From Nautilus pompilius (Eukaryota; Mollusca; Cephalopoda; Nautilida; Nautilidae): a stretch of DNA of 64,000 nucleotides. Shown here in pieces: positions 22,146-34,847 of this stretch. The stretch lies in assembly GCA_018389105.1 (NCBI GenBank), contig JACATO010001002.1, forward strand, positions 186,001 to 250,000, in the 5' to 3' direction. A program made the position numbers and the translations under genes. Under the pieces are notes generated by a model. The model saw nothing but the letters and a program-made list of their open reading frames with translations. It did no database searches and had not been told where the DNA came from. Every line of letters begins with the position of its first letter. The first letter of the stretch is position 1.

Positions 22146-25100
22146 CTGTCTCAGGATTACTGTTATTCGACTTTAGTACACGTTACGAGCAGAGAGCTAA
22201 TTATGCACACTCCCGGCGCTTTTCTTCTCGGCTCATTATTAGAAGCAAATGAGAGAAACGGATGAAAAGTCTACACTGGAACCGAATTGGCCCCTCAGGC
22301 CTCCGCTGTCCCCACGATCGGACGTAACGAATGGAGCCCCTGCCGCGTGGTTATCACGAAATCACGTGGAACCCGAGAAGCTTCGAGATTCGTCGACGAG
22401 TAACGTGACGGTAACATTTTAACTCAACGAAATGGCCCTGGTCACGAGTTTCGCATTTCACTGTTGCAATTAAATCAACGAAACTGGGAGGAATTTAATG
22501 AACACGGACCCCGCCAAGATGTTCTGGGTTCTGCTTGTTAATAATTCTTGTATGCCGCGGTACAGAACAGAAAATTCGCGAATTACGTCATTAAAGAGGT
22601 AGAACTATGTTGGAAACTGCCTTAGTCATGAACACTGTATGTAGCCCTTTCTTCTGCTCAGCTCTTCTACATTATCGCGTTCTTCTTCTCCCCTTCCCTA
22701 TAAAGGAGGAGGCCGAAATCTGAAGGTATTGCCAATTCGTGCCTTCCAAAGCACTTTCTGTTGTTTTGTTTTTTTAAAAAAAATTTAAAATGCAGTTATC
22801 ATTCAACAAGCAAGAAAATTTTCAGAAATGTGCATTTTGAGAATATAAATCTGTTATCTGCGCGACCTGGAATATTTATAGCGAGAACACCGTCACAATT
22901 ACGACACATCTATTCATTCTCATTTATTTATTGATTTAGTCCATGATTCTATAAAGTTGGTAGCAAAGCTGCTGTACAAACTAAATTTAAAATTTTTATT
23001 TGAAGAAATAATTTCGCTTTAAGGTAAATACATCATTAAAAAGACTAATTCTAGTTTTACAAATACGCGCACCATGCCATTATTCCTGTTAACTTTTGAG
23101 TTGGAAATGGCCAGACTCGAGTTAGGAACACACATCGGCATCATTTTCGATTTGGCAAAAAAAAAAAAAAGCAACTTTAGATTGAAACGTTTTATCATTC
23201 ATGCTATCTTTGTTAGGAAAGCTAAGAAAAACAACAACAAAGTATTGGCTTCCCATTTTTGGGGAAACTATATTGAAACAGAGCAATATCTAGTTTCCGG
23301 TCTGCTGCTTTGTAAATATTGGCATTTTTAACGCTTATAAAATGTAATGGAAATTCAAAGGTTTCAGCAGATCATCAAATTTGTGCCGCGATGAGCGGAT
23401 ACTGTCTTCCACACATAGCACAGTGTAGATACAATCATATTCGTTTTATCACATTTTGTGCATATTTATTTTTGTTTTTGAGCGCCGTTACTCCATGAAG
23501 TCGAAAATCAATATAATAACGGATTTTTCACGATTAATTATATTTCGATACAGCTTTCATGGAAAAGCTTTTGTCAAACCGCGCCGTGTAATTTTCGGTT
23601 TTACTTATCATCTTCCATATCCTGTGTCGCACGGTTTGTGTTTTCGCTTGTCAGACATTAACAAGGGACATAACTCATCCTGCCTTTATTTTTTTTCAGC
23701 ACCTCCCAAAATCTACAATGGAATATTTATGTATGTCACTAAAGGAAGACGATCGGCACGGTTAGGTTGAAAACAATTTTGTGCTCAGCTGATCCATTTA
23801 AACTTGAAATCGAATGCGTCATTCAAATAAAAACAGGCCAAACTTTGCTGTCAAGAATATGCAAGAACTAAACTCTATCTCAGAAAAGCATCAAGCAAGA
23901 AAAAAAGGAAACGTAAACGATTTCTGGTGGGGTCGATAAAAGTTGACAGGTATCAGTCATATGTTATACACTTTTAGCGCCTCGAACGGGGCTTCTAAAG
24001 GTCCTTACACCAGACTGATTCTTTGTTTTTTTAAAGAGAAAACTTTTCAATATCTTTGAAGACGGACAAGTTTCGTGATAGGTTACGCAAAAAGAGCTTC
24101 AAGAAGACAATCACCACGTGGCACGACCGGTGGTCAAGTGAAGGACTCCTGAAACGCTATCGTTTAGGGGTCCAAGCTCGAACTCCGGATCGGTTCTGTT
24201 CTCAGGCTTTCCGCGTGAGTTTCTCTGGCAAGTGTTTTTTTTTTTTTTTTTCGGTGCACCCTGGTGGAAGTTCCGCGGTTGGCTCAAGAATCTGGCTGAA
24301 GAGAGCCCGGCTGTGTCGCCGACCCCGACACTACACCTCCCTCTTCCAGCTCTAATCAAACCACGATTTTATTCCACTAAAAAGATGTAGTAGTTTTATT
24401 TTTAAAAGAAAAAGACTTTGAACATAAAATCCGTTAATAAAAAAGAGGTTTTGAAGTGCAATAAAGTTTTTATTTTTAAAAAAAAAATATTTTGTTCTGC
24501 TAAACATTAACTGCCATTCTATTTTTTCCTTAAACAAGCGCGGTGTGTTCGCGGTCTCGGTCCCGTGGAGCCGATCTGAGTAAAGAGCACACCGTGCCCA
24601 GCTTATCGGTCCACAGACCGCTCACTTTCAAGTTCTTTACACGGTAATTTGTCAATGAGCGCCAGAACTCCGAATCGACCGTCTCTAATCGGTTACGTGG
24701 AATTCTTACTAAGAAGAAAATAAAGCCCGTGTTTGTAATTATTTAAGAATTGGGTACTTTTTTTTCTTTTCTCTTCTCAATCTGTTCACAGGTCTTTCTT
24801 CCTTTAGACTGATTGCGCTCATTTCCTGCAAATGACCGATAGCGAAAACTGCAGTACAGAAAATAGCGAGGACGAAGCGTGTTAAATTTTCATTAGTCAA
24901 TAGGCTTTATATGGCGGAGAATTAAATCGCTAAGTGTTAGAACAATGACCCGGTTTAAGAAGGTCGTTCTGTAGTGTTGCTACATTTAGATAGTAAATGT
25001 GATGACATCGATGTCACTCTGACTTTCCTGTTTGTTAGAAGATCGTAGGGATTTATTTAGTATCGTTTCTCTTTGACCCTCAGAAGGAGGTTGAAAGTAC

Positions 25101-25924
25101 CGTAAACTACTACTGCTTTTTTGTACTCTTATTTCGGATATACGTGCAATGGTCCAGCCGCCTAAATCGGTCTGCGTCGGAAACTATAAATTACTAATCT
25201 CAAAGTTATTTTTCGCATCAAGAACATATTACACTGGCCATGCTGTTATTAATGGTGTATTTATAAGATAATAGCTATGATGAAAGAGAATAAAGCGCCA
25301 ACTCTTTTGTTTGCAGGCTGGAGAAACTTAACTGATTGTTTCTATGCCTGTTCACCTCTTAGAGACATTATCCTTCCGTCCATAAAAAAGTAAAATACAA
25401 TTGTAAAAATTACTTTTCAGGCACCGGAATCTGGAGACTATTTTAAATCATTAACAACTCGAGGAAATGTAAAACATCTGGTCAGAACTATTCCTTTAGC
25501 AAATGGGCATGCACAATACTCCCTGGTTGTTATAAACTTTGGAATGAATGTTTTTGTGACGATACAAGTCACAAAATCTAAAATTAAGCTTAATAACGCA
25601 GTAAACACTGGCATCGTTGTTTCGGAAGCTGTAGTTCCCTTTTTCCCGGTTAAGCCCACTTAGAATAATATAGAGTATTAAATCCAGGGTCAAAAAACTT
25701 ATCTTTCCATAGAAAATAGATGACGTTTACCTTACCACTCGTATTCACTATCCTAGAAATATCACGCAAACATAATATTTCGCATCTTTAACAAAACTAG
25801 AGTCGACTTTTCGTCTAGTTTACTTTCTCTTTTTTTTAAAAAAATCCGTATTTTTCTGCAGTACACATTTAAAAAGAAGCATTGAGATTAGAAAACAGGA
25901 TATCGAAGCAATATAAAGCTAATA
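22146..25924. other. No gene seen
   Basis: Moderate to AT-rich unique sequence. It contains the 12-bp palindrome AATTCGCGAATT at 22573-22584, poly-A at about 23158-23170 and poly-T at 24236-24251. Frames at 22017-22265, 23456-23770, 24056-24359 and 25438-25693 lack motifs. A partial inverted repeat with CGGTGTG arms lies at about 24540-24596. Confidence 0.45.
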
Positions 25925-26502
25925 CAGTTGTCCCCCGGTATTCGCGGGGGTTTACGTTCCTAAAGCACCTGCGAAAAGTGAAAAACCGCGAATATTGGAC
26001 GTGGTCCATAAAAATGCCTATAAATGTCAAAATATAACGTAAAATATAAGTGAATATATAATAATAATTTATTAAAAAATACAACACTAAGCGAAACACT
26101 CGAGATAACTACACGGGGTAAACTGGGATGATGCGGGGCTGCTGGGCTGCATCTGCCTGAGACAGCGCCTCGTGGGCAGCAGCCAATCAGCAGCAAGGAG
26201 AAATGAATACCGCTCTCCGATTGGCTACTTTCAAACCTCCAGCCAATAGCGTTTATTTTGTATTGATATTTTGCTGAATTTACGTTCGTATTTATATTAC
26301 AAAATTAGTAAATTATATTGTTATTAATAATTTAGCGTGAAAAATATATATTGCCACGAAAAAAGCCATTAAAAAATCGCGGAAGATATTTGCGATTCCG
26401 CGAATCTGAGGGGGTTTCCACGAACAATTATTAGTTATATTCTAAGGAAAATTCCGCGAATAACCGGGGCTGCGATTACGTGGGGTCCACTTTATTTCGC
26501 TG
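25925..26502. mobile_element. Tigger/pogo-like nonautonomous element, 578 bp
   Basis: The element begins CAGTTGTCCCCCGGTATTCG and ends near CGCTG, flanked by TA at 25923-25924 and 26503-26504, as for pogo/Tigger transposons. The reverse complement of the right end carries CCCCGGTTATTCGCGGAA, matching the left end's CCCCCGGTATTCGCGGGG. Additional CGCGAAT-like segments inside (about 25968-25995 and 26378-26405) repeat the theme on both sides. The right end has extra bases before the homology, so the inverted repeats are imperfect. The interior has no transposase but does hold three CCAAT/ATTGG boxes (about 26180, 26220 and 26243), a composition that can carry promoter activity. A pogo/Tigger transposase relic lies about 1.6 kb to the right. 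Confidence 0.75.
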
Positions 26503-28117
26503 TAATTGTAAAATCGTTACTTAATGTTACATTTTCCAATCTCTTCAGTTTTCGTTAAACTTTAAAAAAAAAGAGGAAACAAGACTTAGTTTGTTAACTA
26601 GCCGAGCAAAACCGAGTGATGGTACCCACTACCAACCTGGATTTCTGTAGCTGCAGTCGGAAGTAAAAGCTCCATCTTTTCGACATCTCGCTTACGTCGA
26701 AAGAAAAGTGTAGACGGCTAGACCCTGGTAAGGGAAAATAGTGTCGCAGATGTCCGCTAGGAAGAGTCGACGACAGTCCTGCAATCACGTGAAGCATGAT
26801 TGTAGAATTTTCTCTTCGGTTTTCTTTTTTTTTGTTGTTGTTCTTTAAAATTGCAAGACGGTAAATAATTTTATTTATCAGCAACGAAAATCACCAGAAA
26901 ATCTGACGTGGTTTTAAGAAGACTTTCCGCATGGACGGAGTCCAGATATCGCTGTGAGTTCGAACGGTTTTGGCTGACGCAAACTTAATGTTTCGTATAG
27001 TGGATGTTGAATTTTCATTGTCCGATATTTGGAGAGATGCTAAGCTGAGTATGAAAGGATTTTAACCGACGTTTAACAGATCATTCATTCCTCAACGAGA
27101 AATAGGTCCAGCAAAACTTCGTCACGCGAAGATCGATTATAGAAGTGTATCGACGATAATCACTTTTATCGTTATCAGTTCAGTTGTGCAGGTATTCTGA
27201 TGGTTTGCTAAAGGTTGTTTTTGCACGATCCCTAATTAATAATAGGTAAAAACCCTGAGCTGTTTTCTTTATCCGCAGCGATCTCTTTTACGAATACACC
27301 GGAGAAGGGCGCTCCTGTGTTTTACACCGGTCTCAATAATCGCTATCCTAATTACAGGATCTAAAAGGCGACGAGGTGAAGATTATTGGTCCGCCGTAAA
27401 TAATATGTCGGGACCGCGTTATAATTGTGAGGTAAACGCTTCCCGGGGTGGGGGAAAGGCCATTATTAATTACCGGATACCACTTCTTGCTGTCCGTGTA
27501 ATCTGGGAGGAGCTCTGATTCGCAGAACAAGGCGGGGGGGGCACGCGTACTTCACGCGAGTTCCCGTGGACGTGTTATTTGCATAAAGCCGGTCTGTGAT
27601 CTGTATTCGAAATGGTGCCATCAGCCAGGGTGGCTCAGTATTCTGGCCACCGGGACACTCCGTTCATTAGCTATTTTACTCATTACTCGAACTAACCCTG
27701 TAGATTGTTTGGTCGGATAGCTCACGCTGTCATTCACCCTCCATACTGGCAAGATGGTCTTACGTTTTCCTTTGGCACCTTCATCTAAACCCTGTTAGAA
27801 AAGAAAAGCCATCCTAAATATCTTCCTTCACCTCTCCCCCTCTTGCTGCCGTACTTTTAGTCCGTTCTATCACTCAAAGACAATTTTGCTGATGTATTTT
27901 ACTTTGGATAGTTTAGTGTCAGATGGCCGATGAGAATCTTTGTTCCATTTGAGAATCTTCTCGACAGGAAATACCAGGAAATACCTGTTCACCTATTCAC
28001 TCAAAATTGTACAGGTATAATTCCTTTTATCCGTAAAGGTTGAGGCCGACTACGTATCGGAACTCGGTTTTCAGACATGCTATACATGCGGTAGGTATTA
28101 ACAAGATCGCGTTTACC
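26503..28117. other. No gene seen
   Basis: Unique sequence. Small frames at 26594-26884 and 27348-27530 (minus) have no motif. A short G run lies at 27534-27541. An ACCCTGTAGAT match to the miR-10 seed at 27695-27705 lacks a hairpin. Confidence 0.5.
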
Positions 28118-28147
28118 GTTTTGTTTTTGTTTTTGTTTTTGTTTTTT
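28118..28147. repeat. (GTTTTT)n short tandem repeat
   Basis: Five consecutive GTTTTT-like hexamers. They lie within the region downstream of the pogo-like reading frame and give a Lys-Asn run on the minus strand. Confidence 0.9.
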
Positions 28148-28363
28148 AACCTAAGCAGACTTTTTCGTATTTTTTTTTGGAATTCACTTCCACTATAGAA
28201 TTTGAATAATTGGTCTTTCTGCTTTAAATCATACATGGCGATGATACTCCTCCATACTCATTACTCGGTCGTTTCACAGTTGGACCACGGTCAACTCCAC
28301 TTCAGCTTTCTTAGCAATTGACAATGAAGTATGCTTTCTCTTCCTTTTCTTGCTGTCACCCAT
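28148..28363 (-). pseudogene. pogo/Tigger-family transposase, N-terminal DNA-binding domain relic
   Basis: Starting at the ATG on the minus strand (28363-28361) the frame reads MGDSKKRKRKHTSLSIAKKA, a typical basic start of Tigger/CENP-B-type transposases. After one frameshift it reads DRGPTVKRPSNEYGGVSS, where DRG-x-TVK-x-x-x-x-EYGV is the pattern of the psq-type helix-turn-helix. After a second shift it reads MYDLKQKDQLFKFYSGSE, matching the YDIKKQKDKLLKFY pattern that ends this helix-turn-helix. The three blocks occur in the right order with the right spacing. The CENP-B-type second DNA-binding domain and the DDE catalytic domain do not follow recognisably. The relic stops near the (GTTTTT)n repeat. 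It is broken by at least two frameshifts. It may be the remains of the autonomous partner of the MITE at 25925-26502, although its own terminal repeats are not visible. Confidence 0.75.
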
Positions 28364-30556
28364 AGGATCTCTCTTTGATGGCCGTTTTGACACGTTCAGT
28401 GTACAATAAAAGCATAGATGCACTAAATAACCGCAAAAGTCACAAGGTAAAGTAAGAACCAGTGACTGTGAACCGTTCTGATGACCAACTGGACTCCTGC
28501 GCTACAGATCGGGTCCGGACCAATTCCGGGTCCCCTCGCAAATTGGTAATGATGGTGCATTCAAATGAATCCCTTCGGATTTCGGTTTTCGGATGTACGG
28601 TTAAGGGGCCCTTGACCTGTACCAGAATGAGGTAAATGTAGGAATAAGTGCTCGCAACGAGCGACAATATCCTATCGGTTCCCTAAAATCCTTAAGTTTC
28701 GCAGTCGAGATATTTTGGCTCGGTTGTCTCAAGCTACGTATCTGTGTATATATATCGGCCATATTTTATAAACTAAGGTATAGCGCGTGTCTCGGAGTTC
28801 CAAAACACATCTCCAATAGAAATGTTGATGTCTACAAGGGGGGGACGACTCTGATTGGAGTGGGTGGGGACGCGGTGATACCTCCACCCGACCTGTTGTC
28901 GAGCAGACTGACCGTTCCACGCATCCACTGGTTTGATGCTGAAAAGATGCTCACAAAAAAATTAAAAAAAACGAAGCGATGAAGCGAATTAAAGTTGCTT
29001 CCAACTAAATTTGTTTATGTTTATGGTGATTATCTCGTTAGATTTTTAAATATTTTCTTTTTTTTTTATTTTAATTTTAATTCCCCCCCCCGTTGTTTAA
29101 AAAAAATATTCTACGAATTTAGAAACATCCTTAAGCATCTTAGGTAAAGACTAACAGGAGAATTCAGTTTCCAAACGTGGGTTGTTTCGTTTAGAAAGCT
29201 TTTCAAGTTTAAGTTCTACAAGCTACCTTTACGTTGCGATGACGTGCTGATGTTTAAATACCTGCCCACTAGGTATTCTGACGGGGTAACATAGGTAGCA
29301 GACAGCGAGTAGTGGCTTTGATGGTCGAGTGGAGTCCGTACACCGCACTGCGGCTTGACGTGCTGAAGCAAAATGAACCATAATACTTTATATGCCACAT
29401 TATAGTAATAATGTCGCTGCTTACTGTAATCTTACCATGCAAGATGATATTTTTTTACCACATCGGTATTTCCATAATGTATAACCGCCTGTACAGGCAC
29501 TCACCGATTTTCAGTGATACCCAAGGCAGGTTATAACATATTTATTTCTCTTCTTCCCTTTTCCAGAAAGTTATATTTGTTTGCGATAATCTTTTCATAC
29601 AAGATTCGTTTATCATTTGCGACGAAAATATTTAAAATCAACCCCAAGATTCTATCCCAACCCTGTATATCACACACAAACTTATTTTGTGTGTATTCAT
29701 CTATATACCTCAGCCTTTTCTAGGTGTTTTTAAACTAGCTGAATGAGTTAGATATAAAGTGAAAGCTGATAAATAAATACACCTTAATCATTCAGCTAAT
29801 TATCGTTAAAGAAATAGGAAAAAAAACAAAACAAACGCGGGTAGAAATTAGAATCTAATCAAAGAAGACTGAAAGAACCGTCATTCCACGTTTAATATTG
29901 TGGCGTGATAGACAGGCCTACTCAGAAGCTTTCTCAGCCTGGGTTAATCTTAAAACAAGGAATTCTGGGTATCGTAAAATTAAGAAAACTAATTCTTCTA
30001 AGAATCCGGCGATCACTGCAATGTTTGACTTAGTTTAGTTGTTAAATGGATGCATGGAATTTGCTGGACAAACTCATTCTTACGTGTTCCTTATTGACGA
30101 CAATATTATCTTTTCACGGCATTTACATGGCATAAGATTATGAAGAACAGTAAATTTCATGCTAATTCCATTTAGGTATCTGATGCAGACGTTAAGAGAC
30201 CCGTGGCGTTTGGCGTTATGTTCAGTTCATTGACCCATCGGGACTTTTAGGTCCCAAAGAAAAGAGAAGCCCACAAGTTTATTTATTTTTAAATTACTCT
30301 CCAACTCTCCTCAGCCTGTCTAAGATTGAACTAATTGGAACAAAATTTCTTGCCTCGGATAATTTCTCCAAGAACTTTCCAAGTAATCAGCCAATAAACA
30401 CAGATAATCGAAGGATGCAAAAACCTAAGACGAAAGATAATCAGCTGAGCAGACTAGAAAAGATTTTTGGTGTCTCACATTGATTATGGGTCTCACACTA
30501 GTGAGGCGTATATCTGCTGCTAACCTTAGACACGATTTCTGTCCTGTTTTTCAGAC

Positions 30557-30558
<2 letters not shown>
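28364..30558. other. No gene seen
   Basis: Mixed composition. Small frames at 28440-28667, 28729-28920 and 29216-29398 (minus) and 29514-29723 (plus) have no motif that I recognise. A C run lies at 29083-29091. Confidence 0.5.

Positions 30559-30595
<37 letters not shown>
30559..30595. repeat. (CT)n microsatellite
   Basis: An uninterrupted CT run of about 37 bp. A second short CT cluster follows at 30636-30649. Confidence 0.97.
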
Positions 30596-30598
<3 letters not shown>

Positions 30599-31448
30599 AA
30601 AACTTCGAGTGCCAAGCAGAAAACAAAAGGTTCCTCTCCTCTCTCTCTCAGAGATGCCAATACCAAATTAGCAAATGCAGTATCACTAAGTTGTACTGAA
30701 GTACATCTAAACGAAAGACGGCCAATTACCACTTGAGACAGACTTTATTGTGAGATATTACAGTGGTCTATCATGGCCGCTGATGGGGGGACTGATAAAT
30801 AAATCAGCGTTAGCACTGTGGCGAAGTGTGCTACTAAACCATCTTGTGTATACGGTAGTTAAGCTCCACCCGCCCTGTCCGAGTCTGAGATGTGGCGATT
30901 GTAGTTCCCCAAACTCGAGCCGCTGTACTCGACGTGCATTTCCGGTTTCTGCTCGTCAAGATACTTACTGCTTCAGATCAGACTCTGGCGAAATCTCGCA
31001 TCCACTGTTTTTCAACAAAGATTAACGAGCAATTTGGCTTTTGATATTTTACAATTAAAGGTGGATTTTACACGGTATTTACTGAAGCATAAAATACCGT
31101 TATTTTCCACCATTCCGAATTCTACCCAACCAGACAAAGTTCTGGGGAAATCGCCTTTATAAAGGCAGCATACGGTGCAGCTGCTGATAGTCTGATGGAC
31201 AAGCCATTCTTACAAGCCCACCCATACTCTCACGCCCTCTGGCGAAACTTGCTGATTTCTCTTTGGCGTAGATTTTGATAGATAGTATGCACAGTAACCC
31301 TAACCCGACCTACATTGTCGCGAACATAAAAAGTATGAGTGAAAAAATTAAGTTAATTAAGTAACGGTTTTCTTCGGTCCGGAGATCTGATTTCTCCACC
31401 GGTGTTTTCGTACGTTTACAATCGATGATTTACGTCGATTGTCTGATA

Positions 31449-31451
<3 letters not shown>
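30596..31451. other. No gene seen
   Basis: A GC-richer frame of 91 codons at 30750-31025 (plus) has no recognisable domain. Otherwise unique sequence. Confidence 0.45.

Positions 31452-31540
<89 letters not shown>
31452..31540. repeat. (GA)n microsatellite, about 89 bp
   Basis: A pure GA run, all purines on the plus strand. Confidence 0.98.
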
Positions 31541-31544
<4 letters not shown>

Positions 31545-34420
31545 GAAATGCTGCTCAACTCTTTGGAATTGGTGACAGAGAAAGACGGCCAAAGAGTTGG
31601 CTCAGTAGTTCGCTGGTTTTACTTCAAAATAAAAAAAACACCGGGCGAGAGCCGCAACTAGATCCCTGACATCCTTAAATAACTCATCACAAATATTTCT
31701 TCTTTCTTAGCTTTCAACTTCAACGGTAACCTGTGAGCGTCTATTTCATGCATACATACAGGCACTGGCTTCCAATTATTGTAGATTTACCAATGGAACC
31801 TTCGATTTATCACATATAATCGGCTTATTACCGCATATAGTAATATGTGCATAGGATAAGCATCGGGTTACTAGAAAATTAATACACGCAAAGAAAAGTT
31901 TACCCAGCTCTTTTGTCAACAAAAAACTTCCTCCTGTATTATGATTAATCGTTTGACTGGTAAGTCCACATTTTTGATCGCCAGTGTACATATATGTAAA
32001 GCCGATGTATGTTTGTAATGGCTGCCGTACGATCCTCGTTGACCGATTACTGTGACGGTTCTAGATTTAGCCGACGAGTCGAAAGTTTTACCCGCAAAAG
32101 GAAAGATAAGCCGGATGATATCTGATATATGTGGGCAGAATCAATTTATTTTTTGACATAATGTTTTACGATTATCATTACTACTATCACTGATAATGTC
32201 GTTGTTAGTTTTCGTTACAGCTAATAATGAAAATAATTTAACAAGAAGTGGTCTTTAACGACTTAATGCATGGCCTGAAAATATCCATTATTATCAAAAA
32301 AATCTTTTTTTCAAATGAACCTGAAATTAAAATTTCAAAAAAAAAAAAAACAACATCATTCACTGGGCTCGATATTCAATTGATGTTGCTGGCGAATGGA
32401 CGATACCGTACCGGCCGTGTGGTGGCTTCAACTAATCACTTCCTTAACAAGCTGTTGGAAGCGCATGCGCTACGGACCTTCACGATTTTGATTAGCAAAA
32501 GGCTTAGGCGACTACAGATATCGTCAGTCAGAGGACATTTTTAAATAACATGGTGAACTGGTCGGCTATTTTAGTTCGAGTATCCGCCGCCGCCGCAGAA
32601 GTAAGGAGCCACTTTTGTCTCTTCTGCCGAATTCCCGTAAGCTTTCAGCGACAATCGACGTCCACCGCTCTACGGCCGATTCCACCACCAGAAATATTTT
32701 CAGCTGCTGGAAGTCAAAATAGTCGTCGCACCCTCCCACCTTGTCCGATAAACTTCGGCACCGTCCGTCTTAGAATCTGGAACGAGGGCTGCAGTCTCGA
32801 CTAATTTGGGGGTCTCAACCAAACGCTAGAGAGATTCGAAACTTAAGCAGTTTGCGTGTATTTGACGCATCTTCGTAGATCTTCCAGTACTAAAGAAGCA
32901 GCAAAATTTACTCCTTCTGGGGTTTGAATATTGTAATTAAGTCACGTGACCACACGAATGTACAGAACCGCGTGTCCAGGTAGGCGGTTATAACTAAAGG
33001 AGAAGAAACTCTCGTTTCCCCATCTGTCGTCTGTCCAGAGACATGGAAGATACCAGACATATTTCGCTTTTTGAAACTTGGCGAATGACGTGGTAGAGCT
33101 AGAGCAAATGTTGGGGTCCCCTTCAGGGTTTGATATTTTCGCAAATGACTGTCCGCAGAGTAACGTCTGGGAATGGTTGGATGTACGCCTTGGCGAAAGA
33201 GCAGGACCATTAGCCATCAAGAAAAAAAGCAGTTTGCATTAAGACGGTTATCCGACTGAAGATGTAGAGAAAAACCCATGCAACCTGCACGTCAGAGCCA
33301 CGTCAACACCAGAGGGGTCCCGGTCGGTATAATACACAAACTCTTCGCGTTTAGAGTCTTTCTGAGTTTTAGTCAGACGGGAGACCGACAGAGGACCGCA
33401 GACTGTTGGGTGTTCTTCGCAGGTGAAACGTTTCTGATAGCAGGGAGTTACCACGATGGAAAGTATTGCGAATGGCGTTTGTGGGGCCCTTTAGTGTAAA
33501 TCCGCCGGCCTGAAAACTTTACAAAGCGACTGCTCACTCTGATGGTGTCGCAGTTCCGAGTTTCTCTGTCCTCGTGGAAAGCTGTTTGTTCGATGAACCA
33601 TGGGAGGTTGAGGCTTTTATTACTCCAGGTGATGGGAGCTCGGCACAGGTCGCGTCGGTGCCGAGAAGTGCCTTTAACAGCCAGAAATACCTCGGAGACT
33701 CCGCTGTCATTATCTGGGAGCATTGATGAAGGCGAGCACGTACCTTTATGTGAAATGGCTGGAAATAACTTAGCTGTAAACGCTGATTGCAGCAGCCATT
33801 CCATTCTTTTCTCGCCTTTCACATCCCCGAGACCGGCCCCAGTCGTCTTTCCTCTCTCTACTCTGCGACATTATTTCCAGGTCGTTTTTTTCCGACAAAC
33901 TCGATGCCATTTGACCCTCGATGAGTTTTTACCCCGCCCCCCCCCCGCAACCCACACCTTTCCCCATGTAATGATACTCCTGTCTCGGCCTCTCCAGAAA
34001 TCTGCCGGGTCGTCTGTGTCAACCAATACAAACACGGAGACTGGCTGAAACCGCTTTTCTTCTTCTTTCAACTTCCGAGATGAAGAATATTGGAACGACG
34101 GCTGGCTTCGTCAGTAAAAACGAGAAGTTTTTATTAGGTGGGCGAGGCGCAGATGACATTGATGTAGTAGAGTTCTGGTGCGAGGCCGGAGCTGGTTAAC
34201 GATGTACGTGTGTCACCGGAGCCGGCGGAGAGAGAGAACTTGATTTTGAGGTTGGCGAAGTTACCACCTCTTCGGACGGCGGTAGACGTCCAGAAATACT
34301 ACTCACAGCTTGACTTATTGTCTCTAAGGAGTCCGTCTGTCTCTACTGTTACCTCGGCGGCCGCATCCTCAAATATGCGGTTACTATTTACAGTTATTTA
34401 TTGCTGTATTTTGTCTGCCC
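31541..34420. other. No assigned gene; GC-richer open frames at 32.5-34.1 kb
   Basis: Several overlapping open frames occur at 32248-32804, 32908-33220, 33278-33499 and 33448-34071 on both strands, the longest 168 codons (33542-34048, plus). None shows a domain. A single GTCACGTGAC palindrome lies at 32941-32950. A real exon could hide here, but nothing in the sequence decides it. Confidence 0.35.
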
Positions 34421-34776
34421 ATCTCTCTCTCTCCCTCTCTCTCCGTCTCTCCATCTCTCTCTGTACTGACGTCATCTCTCTATAATGACGTCATCTCTCT
34501 CTCCATCTCTCTCTCTGTATTGACGTCATCTCTCTCTCTCCATCTCTCTCTGTATTGACGTCATCTCTCTATAATGACGTCATATATTTTCTCTGACATC
34601 TCTCTCTCTCTCTCCGTCTCTCCATCTCTCTCTGTACTGACGTCATCTCTCTCTCCATCTCTCTCTCTCTCTTTCTCTCTCCGTCCTCCTCTCTCCATCT
34701 CTCTGTACTGACGTCATCTCTCGCTCTCTCTCCTCTCTCTCCTCTCTCTCTCTCTCTCTTCTCTCTCTCTCATCTC

Positions 34777-34843
<67 letters not shown>
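34421..34843. repeat. CT-rich array with seven TGACGTCA palindromes
   Basis: Pyrimidine-rich CTCTCT sequence is interrupted by exact TGACGTCA sites at 34467, 34486, 34521, 34556, 34575, 34638 and 34709. Start-to-start spacings are 19, 35, 35, 19, 63 and 71. The sites lie in two contexts, TGTATTGACGTCATCTCTC and TATAATGACGTCATCTCTC. From about 34720 on only CT sequence remains. The same architecture occurs on the opposite strand at 44063-44490 and 47601-47742. TGACGTCA is the full CREB/ATF binding palindrome. Confidence 0.93.

Positions 34844-34847
<4 letters not shown>

Noticed and set aside
27695-27705. ACCCTGTAGAT, matching the start of the miR-10 family
   Set aside because: The bases that follow differ from the mature sequence, and no hairpin partner is found nearby.
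33542-34048. 168-codon plus-strand frame as a protein gene
   Set aside because: A comparable frame lies on the opposite strand, no domain is visible and no splice context stands out. It is kept only as part of an unassigned region.
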